Virus record (IMG/VR): IMGVR_UViG_3300000101_000013
Coordinates: 1 to 62,334 of that record
Direction: 5' to 3' (one strand)
Origin: a virus
DNA: 62,334 bases
The notes beneath the pieces were generated by a model, which was not told the DNA's origin, searched no databases, and worked only from the letters and a program-made list of their open reading frames with translations. Of this stretch, positions 7,546 through 16,185 are shown in pieces (within the stretch, counting starts at the first letter, position 1; each line of letters starts with the position of its first letter). The position numbers and the translations under genes are program-made.

Positions 7546-10077
7546 TTAACTTCCTATCGATATATTACTTGGTCCTGATAATGTCCAAGGATTTTCTTGA
7601 TTATATTTAGAATATAAAATTTTATTTGCTTGTCCCATCCTAGAATTTGAAACATCGTTATAATCGTTGTCAGCACCTGTATCATTTACAACACTTTTTG
7701 CATCTTCTATAATTCTATCTTTTAAATCACTTGGTGACATGCCAGGTAAGACTTGTAAGTGTAAACAACATAATCCAGCTACTTGAGGTGCCGCCATTGA
7801 AGTTCCGCTAATACTCATTTGATAAAAACTAGCATTATCAGAATACGCTACGGGTGCAAATTTACTAGTGTCATAATCATTTGATGTTGCACTCATAATA
7901 TTCGAACCCGGTGCCCATATATTACATCCTGGGCCTCTACTTGTAAAAATACTAGGCTTGTCTTGATTACTTGCACTTACACTACTATCTATACTCGCAA
8001 CCATATAAGCATTTAAACTGTAAGGTGAACTGCCTTGATGATATGTTAAATTTGTTGTCCATAATACCTCGTTAGCATAATCAGCACCTGCGCCTGAATC
8101 TATTTTATTATAATTATTTCCAGCTGCAATTACTACGTGTATTCCTGCATCTACCATATCTTCAATTTCTGCATCAACACTAGCGACTCTTATCGATATA
8201 CGACATGCTGGCGAACCGCCTGAGGTTGTTCTATTTTGGTTTACTCCGGTTGCTGTTTCTAACTCTGCTCGAGTAGTATAATCAACACCGTATGTCCAAG
8301 CAGTTCCTCTGTATGTTCCGCTTGTTGGATCTCCTGTCCTTGTAGTTCCGTATCCCCAACTCATGTTAACAACAGTAGGTCTATTAGCATCAGCTCCTGA
8401 CTTATTATTATGCCATAAACGTATTGTATCAAATGCGTTAGTAATACTAATTCCGCTATTAGGGTCTAATGCACCTTCTAGTCCACCAAGTTTTTGCGAA
8501 TATACTCTTGCGTTTTTTGCCCAGCCAAATGTCTTACCTGTAGCAATACCTGCACAGTGAGTACCGTGGCCGTCATAGTCTGTATAAAAATTTGCGTCTT
8601 GTGTTTCACCAACAATACCACTACCACTAAACCAGTCAATCTCTTGTACTCTTGATGCAGACGGTTGTGCTGAATATCCCGATACTCCGGCATCACCATC
8701 TTGAAATATACGTTTTAGTATATTAAAATCTGGTTTACTAAGTACTGGGGCAAAGTATTTGTTAAACATGGCATAACCTAGTGGATTATTTGATTGCATG
8801 CCTGCTGGTGTTTTTAAAGTATCATCCCATTCAGGACTAAGACTTTCTCCGTCCCAAAACTCACTCATATCCCACATTGACCAATTTACCAAATAAGTAT
8901 ATTCTTTATATGCTATTGTTGCTGCATCAGGATCTGTCGCCCAGTCAGTAGAGTATCCACTCGGATCGTATAGTCCTGCGTCAATAGCTTCTTTCATAGC
9001 AAGATGTAATTCTGTAGTTGTCCAAGAAAAACTTGGGTTACTATTTAATATCATCAGCAATGTTTCCATTGGAACTTGTGTTGCACTTCCTTCTACAGCC
9101 CCCGGAATACCAAAGTTGTGTATTGTATGGAACAAGTGTTCCATTATCTCTTCAATATCTCTATCGCTTGTACTTGGATCAGGACCGCTTGTATTTTTAT
9201 ACCACACCATGTCATTTACAAGATGCGAATCTAAAAATGCTTGATATCCTGTATAACTTGGAATGCCTGCATCTAATAACCAGTTGGGTGTATATGATGC
9301 TCCGCCACCATAACCAATTCGTTGTGCTGTTGGAGTTCCTGCATGTGTTGTTCCTGCATCACCTTTAAGTGTTGCAATTAAATTTTTCTGTTGTGTAATA
9401 TCAATGCTATCTCTATTAGGATCAATTAATAACTTTACAGCCTGCGCTGTTTTCTTTACCCATTCATCTGGTACTGTTGTAGCACCGCCGACCGCTCCTG
9501 CTGCTACAAGTTTTATACCCCTTACAGTTAAACTTCTGTCAAAAACTGCTCCATTAGTAGCATCATTTACTAATGCACCACTTACATATTCAGTTGTGTT
9601 AGGCATGTAAAACTCAGGATGGTCTGCTTGTATTCCGCTATCTTGTACAATAAAGTCAACACCTGTTCCGTCTAAAGGATATGTATAATCACCAGTTAGT
9701 GTAGTTGCATCGTCAAATGTCCCTACATTTGTTTCTTCAATACATCTACGCAATCCCCAATTTACATGAGTATTATTAGTGCTTGATCCCCTATACCATA
9801 TTTCAGTTTGACTAGCATTTAGTCCAATTGATATATCATCGCGTTGATCCGCTGGTATTTCAACAGCTAACACTCTTTCGTCACTTGCTAATGTTTCTGC
9901 TTCTGCATCAGTTAACATCCAATGGGTCATTCTTTTTGACCCCCATCTTGGATTTGCTACTTCAACTGCTCTATTTGGAATTGGTCCAGATCCTGTGTCT
10001 GCTGCAACTTCTGCGTCAAACTCTTCTAAATCTACACCTCTATTAACAACTACTACGTACTCTTTTTCATTAGCCAT
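7546..10077 (-). CDS. Subtilisin-like serine protease (S8) with large insertion
   Basis: The S8 catalytic residues are all present in 843 residues: Asp146 in VQDSGIQ, His504 in GHGTHCAG, the oxyanion Asn in AAGNN (about 654) and Ser760 in SGTSMAAP. The first 75 residues (EYVVVVNRG to ERVLAVE) look like an I9-type propeptide, but no signal peptide is visible. Between Asp and His there are about 358 residues where subtilisins have about 30. The inserted region (about 165-490) is helical and contains EHLFHTIHNFGIP near 313. Placement between fibre genes suggests a virion-associated protease that processes fibres or attacks host surface protein. It overlaps the start of the upstream 502-residue fibre gene's end by 8 bases. 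The family call is firm; the target is unknown. Confidence 0.9.
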   Translation of the reverse strand: MANEKEYVVVVNRGVDLEEFDAEVAADTGSGPIPNRAVEVANPRWGSKRMTHWMLTDAEAETLASDERVLAVEIPADQRDDISIGLNASQTEIWYRGSSTNNTHVNWGLRRCIEETNVGTFDDATTLTGDYTYPLDGTGVDFIVQDSGIQADHPEFYMPNTTEYVSGALVNDATNGAVFDRSLTVRGIKLVAAGAVGGATTVPDEWVKKTAQAVKLLIDPNRDSIDITQQKNLIATLKGDAGTTHAGTPTAQRIGYGGGASYTPNWLLDAGIPSYTGYQAFLDSHLVNDMVWYKNTSGPDPSTSDRDIEEIMEHLFHTIHNFGIPGAVEGSATQVPMETLLMILNSNPSFSWTTTELHLAMKEAIDAGLYDPSGYSTDWATDPDAATIAYKEYTYLVNWSMWDMSEFWDGESLSPEWDDTLKTPAGMQSNNPLGYAMFNKYFAPVLSKPDFNILKRIFQDGDAGVSGYSAQPSASRVQEIDWFSGSGIVGETQDANFYTDYDGHGTHCAGIATGKTFGWAKNARVYSQKLGGLEGALDPNSGISITNAFDTIRLWHNNKSGADANRPTVVNMSWGYGTTRTGDPTSGTYRGTAWTYGVDYTTRAELETATGVNQNRTTSGGSPACRISIRVASVDAEIEDMVDAGIHVVIAAGNNYNKIDSGAGADYANEVLWTTNLTYHQGSSPYSLNAYMVASIDSSVSASNQDKPSIFTSRGPGCNIWAPGSNIMSATSNDYDTSKFAPVAYSDNASFYQMSISGTSMAAPQVAGLCCLHLQVLPGMSPSDLKDRIIEDAKSVVNDTGADNDYNDVSNSRMGQANKILYSKYNQENPWTLSGPSNISIGS

Positions 10078-11578
10078 AACTTGTTAAACTCCCTATAACA
10101 GACCATGCTCCGCCAGTTCTTATTAATGCAAATGTAACCATGTCGGTTTTATTAGCATTTCCTGTTGGCGTTGTACCATCTTCCCAATTAATTGTAGTTG
10201 ATGACCCTGCTATTGTTACTGCTGTTGGCATATATGCTGATGCGCCTTGCACTAGCACTAACGCAACACCTATAACCCTATTGTCTGTAGTAGGAACGTT
10301 TGTAAAGTTTGCTGTAAAGTCAGCAGCTATTGAGGTATGTCTCCATACCGATGCTGTTGCAAGACTGTGATCAACAATACTTGTAGCACCTGTTTTGTTA
10401 CCAACAACTTCACTTGATCTTGCAATACCACTTAAGAATACGCCGTCAGTTGCTGACAATGTTAATGATGTTGCACTTGTAAAGTTTGTTACTCCAAGTC
10501 CTGTAGTTAGTAAGTTAGCCGATGTAACACTAGCAAACGTAACAGCATCTGTTGTATTTAATGTTTGATCAAATGCCGAACCACCTGCAACTGATCCTGG
10601 TTTCCATGTACTTGTTGAATTGTCCCATACTATTGCTTGTCCATTTGTTGGCGCTACTGTAGTTGTATCAACATCTGATAAATCATCTATAGAACCAGGT
10701 ATTGTTGGCGGACTTACTAAGTCTGAAAACGCACCAGTAGTTGCTACTGTAGCTAATGTTGGTGCTCCTACTAGATCAGAATAAGACCCGCTGAATACAT
10801 TACCTGCAACAGGCTGTACCCATTGGCTGCTATCAGCATCTTCTATATAAACATACAAATATCCTGAAGTACTATTATACCAGATATTTCCTGCACTAGG
10901 ACTATTTGGTGCTGTATCACTTACAGCTAAACTAGCGCCGCCGCCGCCTGCTGAAGTTCCTATCGCGATTGTATTTCCCATGCCAGTATGATTTTGGCAC
11001 CAGTAATATAATGTTTCCGGTGTACTAGATGTTACTGTAATTTGAACTTGTCGTTTTGTAGACCGAGCAAACTTACTCCAGTATGTATCTTTATCAACTA
11101 TTAAGTCTTCTAGTAAATATACTACACCATCTAAGAATGTTACGCCACCGCCTAATTCTCCGTTTGCTGTTTGTGAAAAGTTTAACGGATGCTGATTTAT
11201 TGCTCCGCCCTGTGCATTAGGAAAATAAACATTTGTAAAATTAGATTGGTCAAAAACATATGTATAGCCAACAACAAACGATAATGTGGGTGCATATTCT
11301 GCACTACCATTAAATACATACTTGTTTCCACTACCGTCACTTCCAACAGTTGTGATATATTTTATTGTAGCAATTTCAGCGTTGGCTGCATTGATTCGTA
11401 GTCTGTCTTGACTAACAATTTCAAAGCCGCCTCGATCAATACCATTATAGACTCGAAGTGTTTTTGTTTCTTTTTCGTAAAATAGCTCACCACTTGCTCC
11501 AACGTTTCTGTTTAAAAAATCGTTAGGACGTGGTACTAATCTTACTCTATCGAATACGGGGGCTACTGGTAAGACCAT
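10070..11578 (-). CDS. Tail-fibre-like protein with internal cupredoxin-like domain
   Basis: The N-terminus (RVRLVPRPNDFLNRNVG, FYEKETKTLRVYNG) is of a type I associate with marine T4-like structural proteins. Around residues 85-210 is a cupredoxin-like domain: NQHPLNFS supplies a His, and YYWCQNHTGMGNTI supplies Cys, His and Met with C-x2-H-x2-M spacing. The remaining sequence is fibre-like, with Gly/Ala/Thr-rich linkers, WYNSTSGYLYVYIED, repeated DLVGAPTL and DLSDVDT segments, and a beta-rich C-terminal head. The gene lies between the subtilase and a 110-residue gene, 10 bases from the latter. Copper binding has not been shown for such domains as far as I know and is an inference. Confidence 0.7.
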   Translation of the reverse strand: MVLPVAPVFDRVRLVPRPNDFLNRNVGASGELFYEKETKTLRVYNGIDRGGFEIVSQDRLRINAANAEIATIKYITTVGSDGSGNKYVFNGSAEYAPTLSFVVGYTYVFDQSNFTNVYFPNAQGGAINQHPLNFSQTANGELGGGVTFLDGVVYLLEDLIVDKDTYWSKFARSTKRQVQITVTSSTPETLYYWCQNHTGMGNTIAIGTSAGGGGASLAVSDTAPNSPSAGNIWYNSTSGYLYVYIEDADSSQWVQPVAGNVFSGSYSDLVGAPTLATVATTGAFSDLVSPPTIPGSIDDLSDVDTTTVAPTNGQAIVWDNSTSTWKPGSVAGGSAFDQTLNTTDAVTFASVTSANLLTTGLGVTNFTSATSLTLSATDGVFLSGIARSSEVVGNKTGATSIVDHSLATASVWRHTSIAADFTANFTNVPTTDNRVIGVALVLVQGASAYMPTAVTIAGSSTTINWEDGTTPTGNANKTDMVTFALIRTGGAWSVIGSLTSYG

Positions 11579-11588
11579 AGATTAATCC

Positions 11589-11921
11589 TTAACCTAAAAT
11601 GCCGTGTGCTGTAAATGCTCTAATTGCATCAGGCTCAAATCTATGATCAGAATCTGTACTTGAACTAATATTTACGCTGCCTTCTGGTCTTGCTGGATCT
11701 ATTGACGCTGCATATCTTTCAGCTATCATTTCGTCTGTCTGGTCAATTTCATATCCTATTTCTTCTACTACTGCACCTGTGTGTTCTGCTGCAAATGTGT
11801 TTGCTTTTGCTTCATCAGGGAACTTACGAATTTCTTCGTATCCGTCACCGTCTGGATCCCAAGTATGATAAAGCATTACATCCGCTTTACTTGGATGTGG
11901 TTTTTTAACTGCATATGGCAT
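11589..11921 (-). CDS. Small acidic protein of unknown function
   Basis: A 110-residue protein I do not recognise. It begins MPYAVKKPHP and has an aromatic, acidic N-terminal half (YHTWDPDGDGYEEIRKFPDE; the DPDGDGYEE segment resembles an EF-hand-like calcium loop, without the rest of the motif). The C-terminal part is polar. A good ribosome site (AGGAGAAATAT) precedes the ATG, and an AATAAATA box lies about 30 bases upstream. It is cotranscribed with the fibre and subtilase genes downstream and is separated from the heptose operon by only 33 bases. It may be a small virion or fibre-assembly protein, inferred from position only. Confidence 0.6.
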   Translation of the reverse strand: MPYAVKKPHPSKADVMLYHTWDPDGDGYEEIRKFPDEAKANTFAAEHTGAVVEEIGYEIDQTDEMIAERYAASIDPARPEGSVNISSSTDSDHRFEPDAIRAFTAHGILG

Positions 11922-11948
11922 ATATTTCTCCTATAAAAATTACATATA

Positions 11949-11958
11949 TATTTATTAT
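11949..11958 (-). promoter_or_regulatory. Candidate late promoter box before the fibre/subtilase genes
   Basis: Minus-strand ATAATAAATA overlaps the stop codon of gmhB and lies about 28 bases upstream of the 110-residue gene. It would allow the 2554-11921 block to be expressed late and separately from the heptose operon. Confidence 0.35.
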
Positions 11959-12551
11959 AACTGATCTGCAAAGTCAGCTAAACTGTCAAATACATAGGTT
12001 TTCTTTTTAATTTCCTTGTACGTATACTTATTTAGCTGTTTTTCGGTTTCTCTTCCATAACCGGTTCTTACAAGTACAGGCCTAGCACCAACCTTCATAG
12101 CTGCTTTTAAATCACTCATTTTATCGCCTACATAGAAACCTTGCTTCCAATGTATGCCTTTTATTTCTTTTGCACAACGTTTAAACATACCAGCATTAGG
12201 CTTTGCAAACATATCATTTTTTAAACTACTTTCACTGTAATATATACCCTCAATACTAGTACAACCTGCTTCACCAAATAAGTTTAACATATGTTCATGT
12301 ACTGATTCAACTTGTTCGTTTGTAAGCACCCCCTTAGCAATGCCGCCCTGATTTGTAAGTATTACAATACGATGTCCTAGTCTACGTAATTTTGCTACCG
12401 CTTCTAAACTTCCTTCAATTGGCTCAAACTGATCTGCAGACTTTACATATGTTCCTAAATCTCTATTGATTACTCCATCTCTATCTAAACCAATTACGCA
12501 TTGTGTTGGAAGTGTAGGAGCGGCTGTTACAATTTTATGTTTATCTATCAT
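11955..12551 (-). CDS. gmhB: D-glycero-D-manno-heptose 1,7-bisphosphate 7-phosphatase (GmhB-like)
   Basis: GmhB removes the 7-phosphate from heptose 1,7-bisphosphate in ADP-heptose synthesis. The 198-residue protein is a HAD phosphatase with the DxD nucleophile motif in GLDRDGVINRD (Asp23, Asp25), motif II in ILTNQGGIAKG, and a KPNAGMF segment then GDKMSDLKAAM for motifs III and IV. NQGGIAKG and the KP-x-G-M-F pattern are GmhB/histidinol-phosphatase-specific. The Cys/His zinc loop of E. coli GmhB is not visible, so this is a zinc-less variant. It is the last gene of the operon and overlaps the upstream oxygenase by 11 bases. HldE and HldD in the same operon support the heptose assignment over histidinol phosphatase. 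Confidence 0.85.
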   Translation of the reverse strand: MIDKHKIVTAAPTLPTQCVIGLDRDGVINRDLGTYVKSADQFEPIEGSLEAVAKLRRLGHRIVILTNQGGIAKGVLTNEQVESVHEHMLNLFGEAGCTSIEGIYYSESSLKNDMFAKPNAGMFKRCAKEIKGIHWKQGFYVGDKMSDLKAAMKVGARPVLVRTGYGRETEKQLNKYTYKEIKKKTYVFDSLADFADQL

Positions 12552-13110
12552 AGGTATACCAACCTGTTATAATATATTTTTCGCCGTTATATATAGGATT
12601 ACCTCTGTGTGGAAATGTAAATCCACAAGGAAAAATTACAACTTTACCTTGTTCTGGCTTTAGTTTTTTACCTTGGTATAAGAATTCTGTTTCTCCGCCT
12701 TCGTCAATATCATTAAGATATAACATATAATTTATAACTCTTGTACTACTACTTTGATCTGATGCTTCAGCATGCCAGGCGTGATATCCTTGGTGTGGGC
12801 GTGTGCGTTGTACACTCATGCCTTTAGGACTATGTTGTTCACTTTGTTTTAACATTGTATATTTTTCTATATATTGTGTAGTATAAACTTCGTGTATTTT
12901 TTTATAGAAATAGTCGCATAATCCAAAGTCATAATGATATTGATTTTGTGTATGTGCCCAATCAAAAACTACTCTATCGTCACTGCTTGCTTCGCCGTGA
13001 TTAGGACGTACAACTTCTCTCTGTGCCATTACATTAAAATGTTTTATAATTTCTTCGCAATACTCTTTTTCAAATATGTTTGGGTATTCTTCTATTCCTG
13101 TAAATTCCAT
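12541..13110 (-). CDS. 2OG-Fe(II) oxygenase, prolyl-4-hydroxylase type
   Basis: A 189-residue double-stranded beta-helix oxygenase. Likely iron ligands are His and Glu in AWHAEASDQ (HxE rather than HxD) and the distal His in FPHRGNP. The 2-oxoglutarate anchor would be the Lys/Arg after it (GEKYIITGWY). The segment LNDIDEGGETEF is characteristic of P4H-like enzymes. Such enzymes hydroxylate proteins, sugars or small molecules with O2 and 2-oxoglutarate. It is one of six different oxygenases in this operon, overlapping gmhB by 11 bases. The substrate is unknown; a glycan or its carrier is the best guess from the neighbours. Confidence 0.8.
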   Translation of the reverse strand: MEFTGIEEYPNIFEKEYCEEIIKHFNVMAQREVVRPNHGEASSDDRVVFDWAHTQNQYHYDFGLCDYFYKKIHEVYTTQYIEKYTMLKQSEQHSPKGMSVQRTRPHQGYHAWHAEASDQSSSTRVINYMLYLNDIDEGGETEFLYQGKKLKPEQGKVVIFPCGFTFPHRGNPIYNGEKYIITGWYTYDR

Positions 13111-13111
13111 T

Positions 13112-13906
13112 TTATTGTTCCTTTAGCATTGGTATATACTGTTCAGCAATTTGTTTGTGTACTTCTTCAGTATAATGTTCACCGTCTAATGTTTCAAACT
13201 TTTTATTAAAAAATGTTTCGGCATTTTGACTTGCAAACTTTGTTTTATTTAATTTTGTATAGTAGTTAGCTGTTTCTTTTGGTACAAAACACCTATTATT
13301 AATATTCCAAACGTACATAGGTACATTATTGTTATTACATATCATATCACATACAGCAATATCTTTAAAATAATCTTCTTGTTCTAAATGTGTATTTTGA
13401 TAATGCCACATTTGGAAATACAAGTGCGAACTACGCCTAGTATCAGGCTCAGCTACCCAAGGTGCTGTTTCTCTGTTGTAAGGAAACATTTCCCAATCCT
13501 GCGGCTGTGGTTTATGATAATGTTCTAAATATTTGTTGTCTACGCTTAATGCAATACTCCAACGATCAACAAGTTCGTCACTTGTATCTTTTTGTAAGAA
13601 AAAGTCTGTAGGAAATATTTTTGTAGGATCTAAATCAGGATTTATCACAATAGGAAATCTACCCCAATATGTACTTTGAATAAACACTTCGTCTATGTCA
13701 TTATATGTTTGGAATGCGTGTGCTAGAAATCTAGGATATACTCTGTTACCTGTTCCTGCGCTTGCCATTACAACACATTTTTTATTATGTTTTTTACTAT
13801 AAAATTCTGCGTAATTATTCGGTCCCCAAGTGTTAGGATCATTGTCTTTACTTGCTCCTTGGTAACCCATACTATGACTACAACCGATAAACAATGTTCT
13901 AGACAT
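13112..13906 (-). CDS. SGNH/GDSL-like hydrolase
   Basis: I start this gene at an internal ATG (13906), giving 264 residues. The protein then opens with MSRTLFIGCSHSMGY, placing the GxSHS nucleophile block at the N-terminus as in SGNH hydrolases, and overlaps the upstream cupin by 8 bases, like its neighbours. A longer frame runs up to 13948. The C-terminus has LDGEHYTEEVHKQIA, which fits the Asp-x2-His block. These enzymes are esterases or acetylhydrolases, often deacetylating or acetylating sugars. The middle is rich in aromatic residues and lacks membrane segments. In this operon it could trim an acyl group from the glycan; this is inference. Confidence 0.65.
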   Translation of the reverse strand: MSRTLFIGCSHSMGYQGASKDNDPNTWGPNNYAEFYSKKHNKKCVVMASAGTGNRVYPRFLAHAFQTYNDIDEVFIQSTYWGRFPIVINPDLDPTKIFPTDFFLQKDTSDELVDRWSIALSVDNKYLEHYHKPQPQDWEMFPYNRETAPWVAEPDTRRSSHLYFQMWHYQNTHLEQEDYFKDIAVCDMICNNNNVPMYVWNINNRCFVPKETANYYTKLNKTKFASQNAETFFNKKFETLDGEHYTEEVHKQIAEQYIPMLKEQ

Positions 13907-14261
13907 TTTGGCTATCACCCTTTTCAACTCTATAATTATCTTCAACACTATCAGGGGTACTTACCTCAATAATAGACCCTGCTTCTACACACATAAGTTG
14001 ATGTGGTAACATAGGAGGAATGTGTTTTGTATCTCCTTTGTTTAGTGTTTCTACAACTAAGTCTGCTGTCTTTGTGTCAATTGTTTTAAGAACAAAGCTA
14101 CCACTTAGCACATGCCATGTTTCATCTTTTTCTCTGTGCATATGCATACTAAACTTAGCACCTTGATTAAAGTTTAATAATTTACCACAGTATAGCTCAT
14201 TAGTTGCAAAGATAGTTTCGCTGCCCCACCCCTTTTCAACTAAGCCGTTCAGTTTCGTCAT
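13899..14261 (-). CDS. Cupin, mannose-6-phosphate-isomerase C-terminal type
   Basis: A 120-residue single cupin with motif 1 as SMHMHREKDETWHVLSG (two His and a Glu) and motif 2 in PPMLPHQLMCVEAGSIIEVST (about 82-102) with its His. The opening VEKGWGSETIFATNELYCGK is like the sugar-phosphate cupins that accompany nucleotidyltransferases and phosphosugar isomerases. It may isomerise or epimerise a sugar phosphate or simply bind a sugar. It overlaps the upstream oxygenase by 26 bases. No GmhA isomerase gene is seen in the operon, but this cupin is not a GmhA homologue and should not be assumed to replace it. Confidence 0.75.
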   Translation of the reverse strand: MTKLNGLVEKGWGSETIFATNELYCGKLLNFNQGAKFSMHMHREKDETWHVLSGSFVLKTIDTKTADLVVETLNKGDTKHIPPMLPHQLMCVEAGSIIEVSTPDSVEDNYRVEKGDSQNV

Positions 14262-14880
14262 TTGTTGCCGCCTCTATTTTAAAGTTTGCTGCTATTGTAG
14301 CACGTCTTTTGTTAGTTTTATTAGGTAAAACATAATGTGGTATCCAACTAGGAAACAATATAAGTTTACCCGGTTCTAGTTCCGGAATAAATTTTTGATA
14401 TTGCCATTGATTAAATATTTGTTCCATTCCAGATGATTGTATAATATTATAGTTAGGACAATCTAAAACTAGTTGCCCACCTATGTCGTCACCTTCTGGT
14501 AATTCTAAAACGTATACTGCACTAATAGATCTTCCTGGAAATGCGTGATCGTGTATTTCTTGGTAATCGTGTTCTTTATAAGTGTTGACCCAAAACTCCT
14601 CACAAGAAATAGTATAAGGCATTACCGGTTTCATATCATCAAAATACTGTTGTGTATAAGGTCTAATGTTTTCAAAAAATACTTGCCAAGGCAGAGCATC
14701 ATTTTTTTTGCTTCTAATACTACTACGGCAACTGCCATATATCCAAGTATCTTCAAAAAAACTATCGTCATCTAAACAGGGCGAAAACTCTTTATATATT
14801 TTGTCGTGTGTTTCTACTTTAGCTTCATACATCCAAGTAGGCCACATGCCTTGAGTTTTTCCGTTTACAATCATTCCCAT
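14236..14880 (-). CDS. 2OG-Fe(II) oxygenase, 2OG-FeII_Oxy_5 type
   Basis: A 214-residue putative oxygenase. The iron site is suggested by QEIHDHAFPGRSISAVYVL, with an H-x-H in place of H-x-D as in many phage members, and a distal His in PSWIPHYVLPN. A basic residue in KRRATIAANF could bind 2-oxoglutarate. The WxxxFFE and GGQLVLDCPN segments follow the family layout. It overlaps both neighbours (10 bases with the upstream DUF6445-like gene, 26 with the downstream cupin). The substrate is unknown. It shares the PSxxxHxVxPN motif with the oxygenases at 16185-16703 and 17826-18341, so these three are probably paralogues. Confidence 0.75.
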   Translation of the reverse strand: MGMIVNGKTQGMWPTWMYEAKVETHDKIYKEFSPCLDDDSFFEDTWIYGSCRSSIRSKKNDALPWQVFFENIRPYTQQYFDDMKPVMPYTISCEEFWVNTYKEHDYQEIHDHAFPGRSISAVYVLELPEGDDIGGQLVLDCPNYNIIQSSGMEQIFNQWQYQKFIPELEPGKLILFPSWIPHYVLPNKTNKRRATIAANFKIEAATNDETERLS

Positions 14881-15389
14881 CCTCCTCCTGGATTTCCTTT
14901 TGTATCAAAGAAAAACACCTGTGTCAATCTTCCTGTTTCTTTGCTATCGCCAAAGCCAGATAACAAACTACTGTGTAAGGAATCTGCTCTGTATAATATT
15001 AATCTATTATACTTGTTTGCTATAGCATCTTGTAATTCAAATTCACCCGAATTAGGTTCAGTAAAAATTCCTGTGCCTGCTTCTTGTGGTGCGTCCGGAG
15101 TAAGGTATAATACTCCTGCCCAGTCTACACCTTCGTCTCTGTGTACCCAAGTATCAACATCTTCTGTGCATAATTGAAAACAAAAACTATCCATTTTCCA
15201 TGCTGTAATTTTTACACCTAATATACCTTCTATTTTCTGCTGTATATATCTTCTATATTCTTCGTCGGCACTATCGCTACGCATACCAGGATACCTACCG
15301 TCACGTTCAAAAGGTAGCTGTAGAACTTGTTCTCTTACATGGTCAGGATTTGCTAAGAAATCGTCAGTAACAATTAAATTAACATTCAT
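14871..15389 (-). CDS. 2OG-Fe(II) oxygenase-like protein (DUF6445 type)
   Basis: A 172-residue protein opening NVNLIVTDDFLANPDHVRE. Candidate iron ligands are the His and Asp of TWVHRDEGVDWAGVLYLTP and the distal His of RADSLHSSLLSGFG, followed by an Arg (GRLTQVFFFD) that would hold 2-oxoglutarate. This pattern fits the DUF6445 family often found in phage and bacterial glycan clusters. It overlaps HldD by 11 bases upstream and the next oxygenase by 10 bases. Its function is inferred from motif and fold; the substrate is not known. Confidence 0.7.
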   Translation of the reverse strand: MNVNLIVTDDFLANPDHVREQVLQLPFERDGRYPGMRSDSADEEYRRYIQQKIEGILGVKITAWKMDSFCFQLCTEDVDTWVHRDEGVDWAGVLYLTPDAPQEAGTGIFTEPNSGEFELQDAIANKYNRLILYRADSLHSSLLSGFGDSKETGRLTQVFFFDTKGNPGGGWE

Positions 15390-16185
15390 TTACATACTCC
15401 TCTACACTTTTAAATTTGTGCATTACTAATTTACTTAAACTATCTAAGTTAGCACATGTGTATTCTTGGTACTGGCCTTTTAAGTTATTGGGCATAGGAA
15501 TATATTCAATATCAGCACTATGCTTTTTTGCAACAAATTCAGCAACTTGTTGAAAACTAATAGCAGTTCCAGTCCCTATATTATATACACCTTTTTCATT
15601 TATGTCAAGCATTTTTTCGTGTATTTTACATATATCACTTACACAAACAAAGTCCCTTTTATAATTTTCACTATTTTCAAATAGTTTTATTTTACCAGTT
15701 TTTGCTTGTTGTGTAAACTTATGAATAGGACTTGCTTGTTCACCTTTGTGATCTTCGTTAGGACCATAAACATTAAAGTAACGAAATCCTTGTATTGTAA
15801 TTTGCGGATTCATGCCTCCTATCCATCTATCAAACAAATACTTACTCCAAGCATAAGGACTTTTAGGATCACTCGGACCTGACTCAGTAAAGTGTGTTGT
15901 ATTACCATAAACACTTGCACTTGATGCATACTGCATATTAACTTTATAAGCATTACATTGATTATAGAGCCATTTAGTAAATTCGTAATTGTGTAATATA
16001 ACTTTATCTACGTCAGTTTCAGTTGTACTACTTATTGCTCCTAAATGTATAACCCAGTCATAATCTTTTACCAAAGGTAATTGCTCTGGATCAAACTCGT
16101 ACCCTGCAACTTCATGTTTAGATTCTAAATAGGACATCATATTTTGTCCTATAAACCCTTTGTGTCCTGTGACCAGAATTTTCAT
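15379..16185 (-). CDS. hldD: ADP-L-glycero-D-manno-heptose 6-epimerase (HldD-like)
   Basis: HldD converts ADP-D-glycero- to ADP-L-glycero-D-manno-heptose, the precursor of LPS inner-core heptose. This 268-residue protein is an extended SDR with the NAD(P) motif GHKGFIG (residues 7-13), an ISSTTETD stretch (about 51) equivalent to the SSTTE of E. coli HldD, YASSASVYG (86-94) and the catalytic YxxxK in YAWSK (111-115). FRYFNVYGPNEDHKG and SENYKRDFVCVSDI match specific HldD stretches closely. It is shorter than E. coli HldD (about 310). It overlaps oxygenases on both sides (1 and 11 bases). The specific assignment over other NDP-sugar epimerases rests on these HldD signatures plus HldE and GmhB in the same operon. 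Confidence 0.9.
   Translation of the reverse strand: MKILVTGHKGFIGQNMMSYLESKHEVAGYEFDPEQLPLVKDYDWVIHLGAISSTTETDVDKVILHNYEFTKWLYNQCNAYKVNMQYASSASVYGNTTHFTESGPSDPKSPYAWSKYLFDRWIGGMNPQITIQGFRYFNVYGPNEDHKGEQASPIHKFTQQAKTGKIKLFENSENYKRDFVCVSDICKIHEKMLDINEKGVYNIGTGTAISFQQVAEFVAKKHSADIEYIPMPNNLKGQYQEYTCANLDSLSKLVMHKFKSVEEYVNEC

Noticed and set aside
7546-10077. HExxH-type metalloprotease in the subtilase insertion (EHLFHTIH)
   Set aside because: The spacing does not match HExxH, and no other ligand is apparent; noted only as a His-rich segment.
13907-13948. Longer start for the SGNH hydrolase
   Set aside because: It adds 14 unconserved residues and a 50-base overlap; the internal ATG fits the motif position and neighbouring overlaps better.
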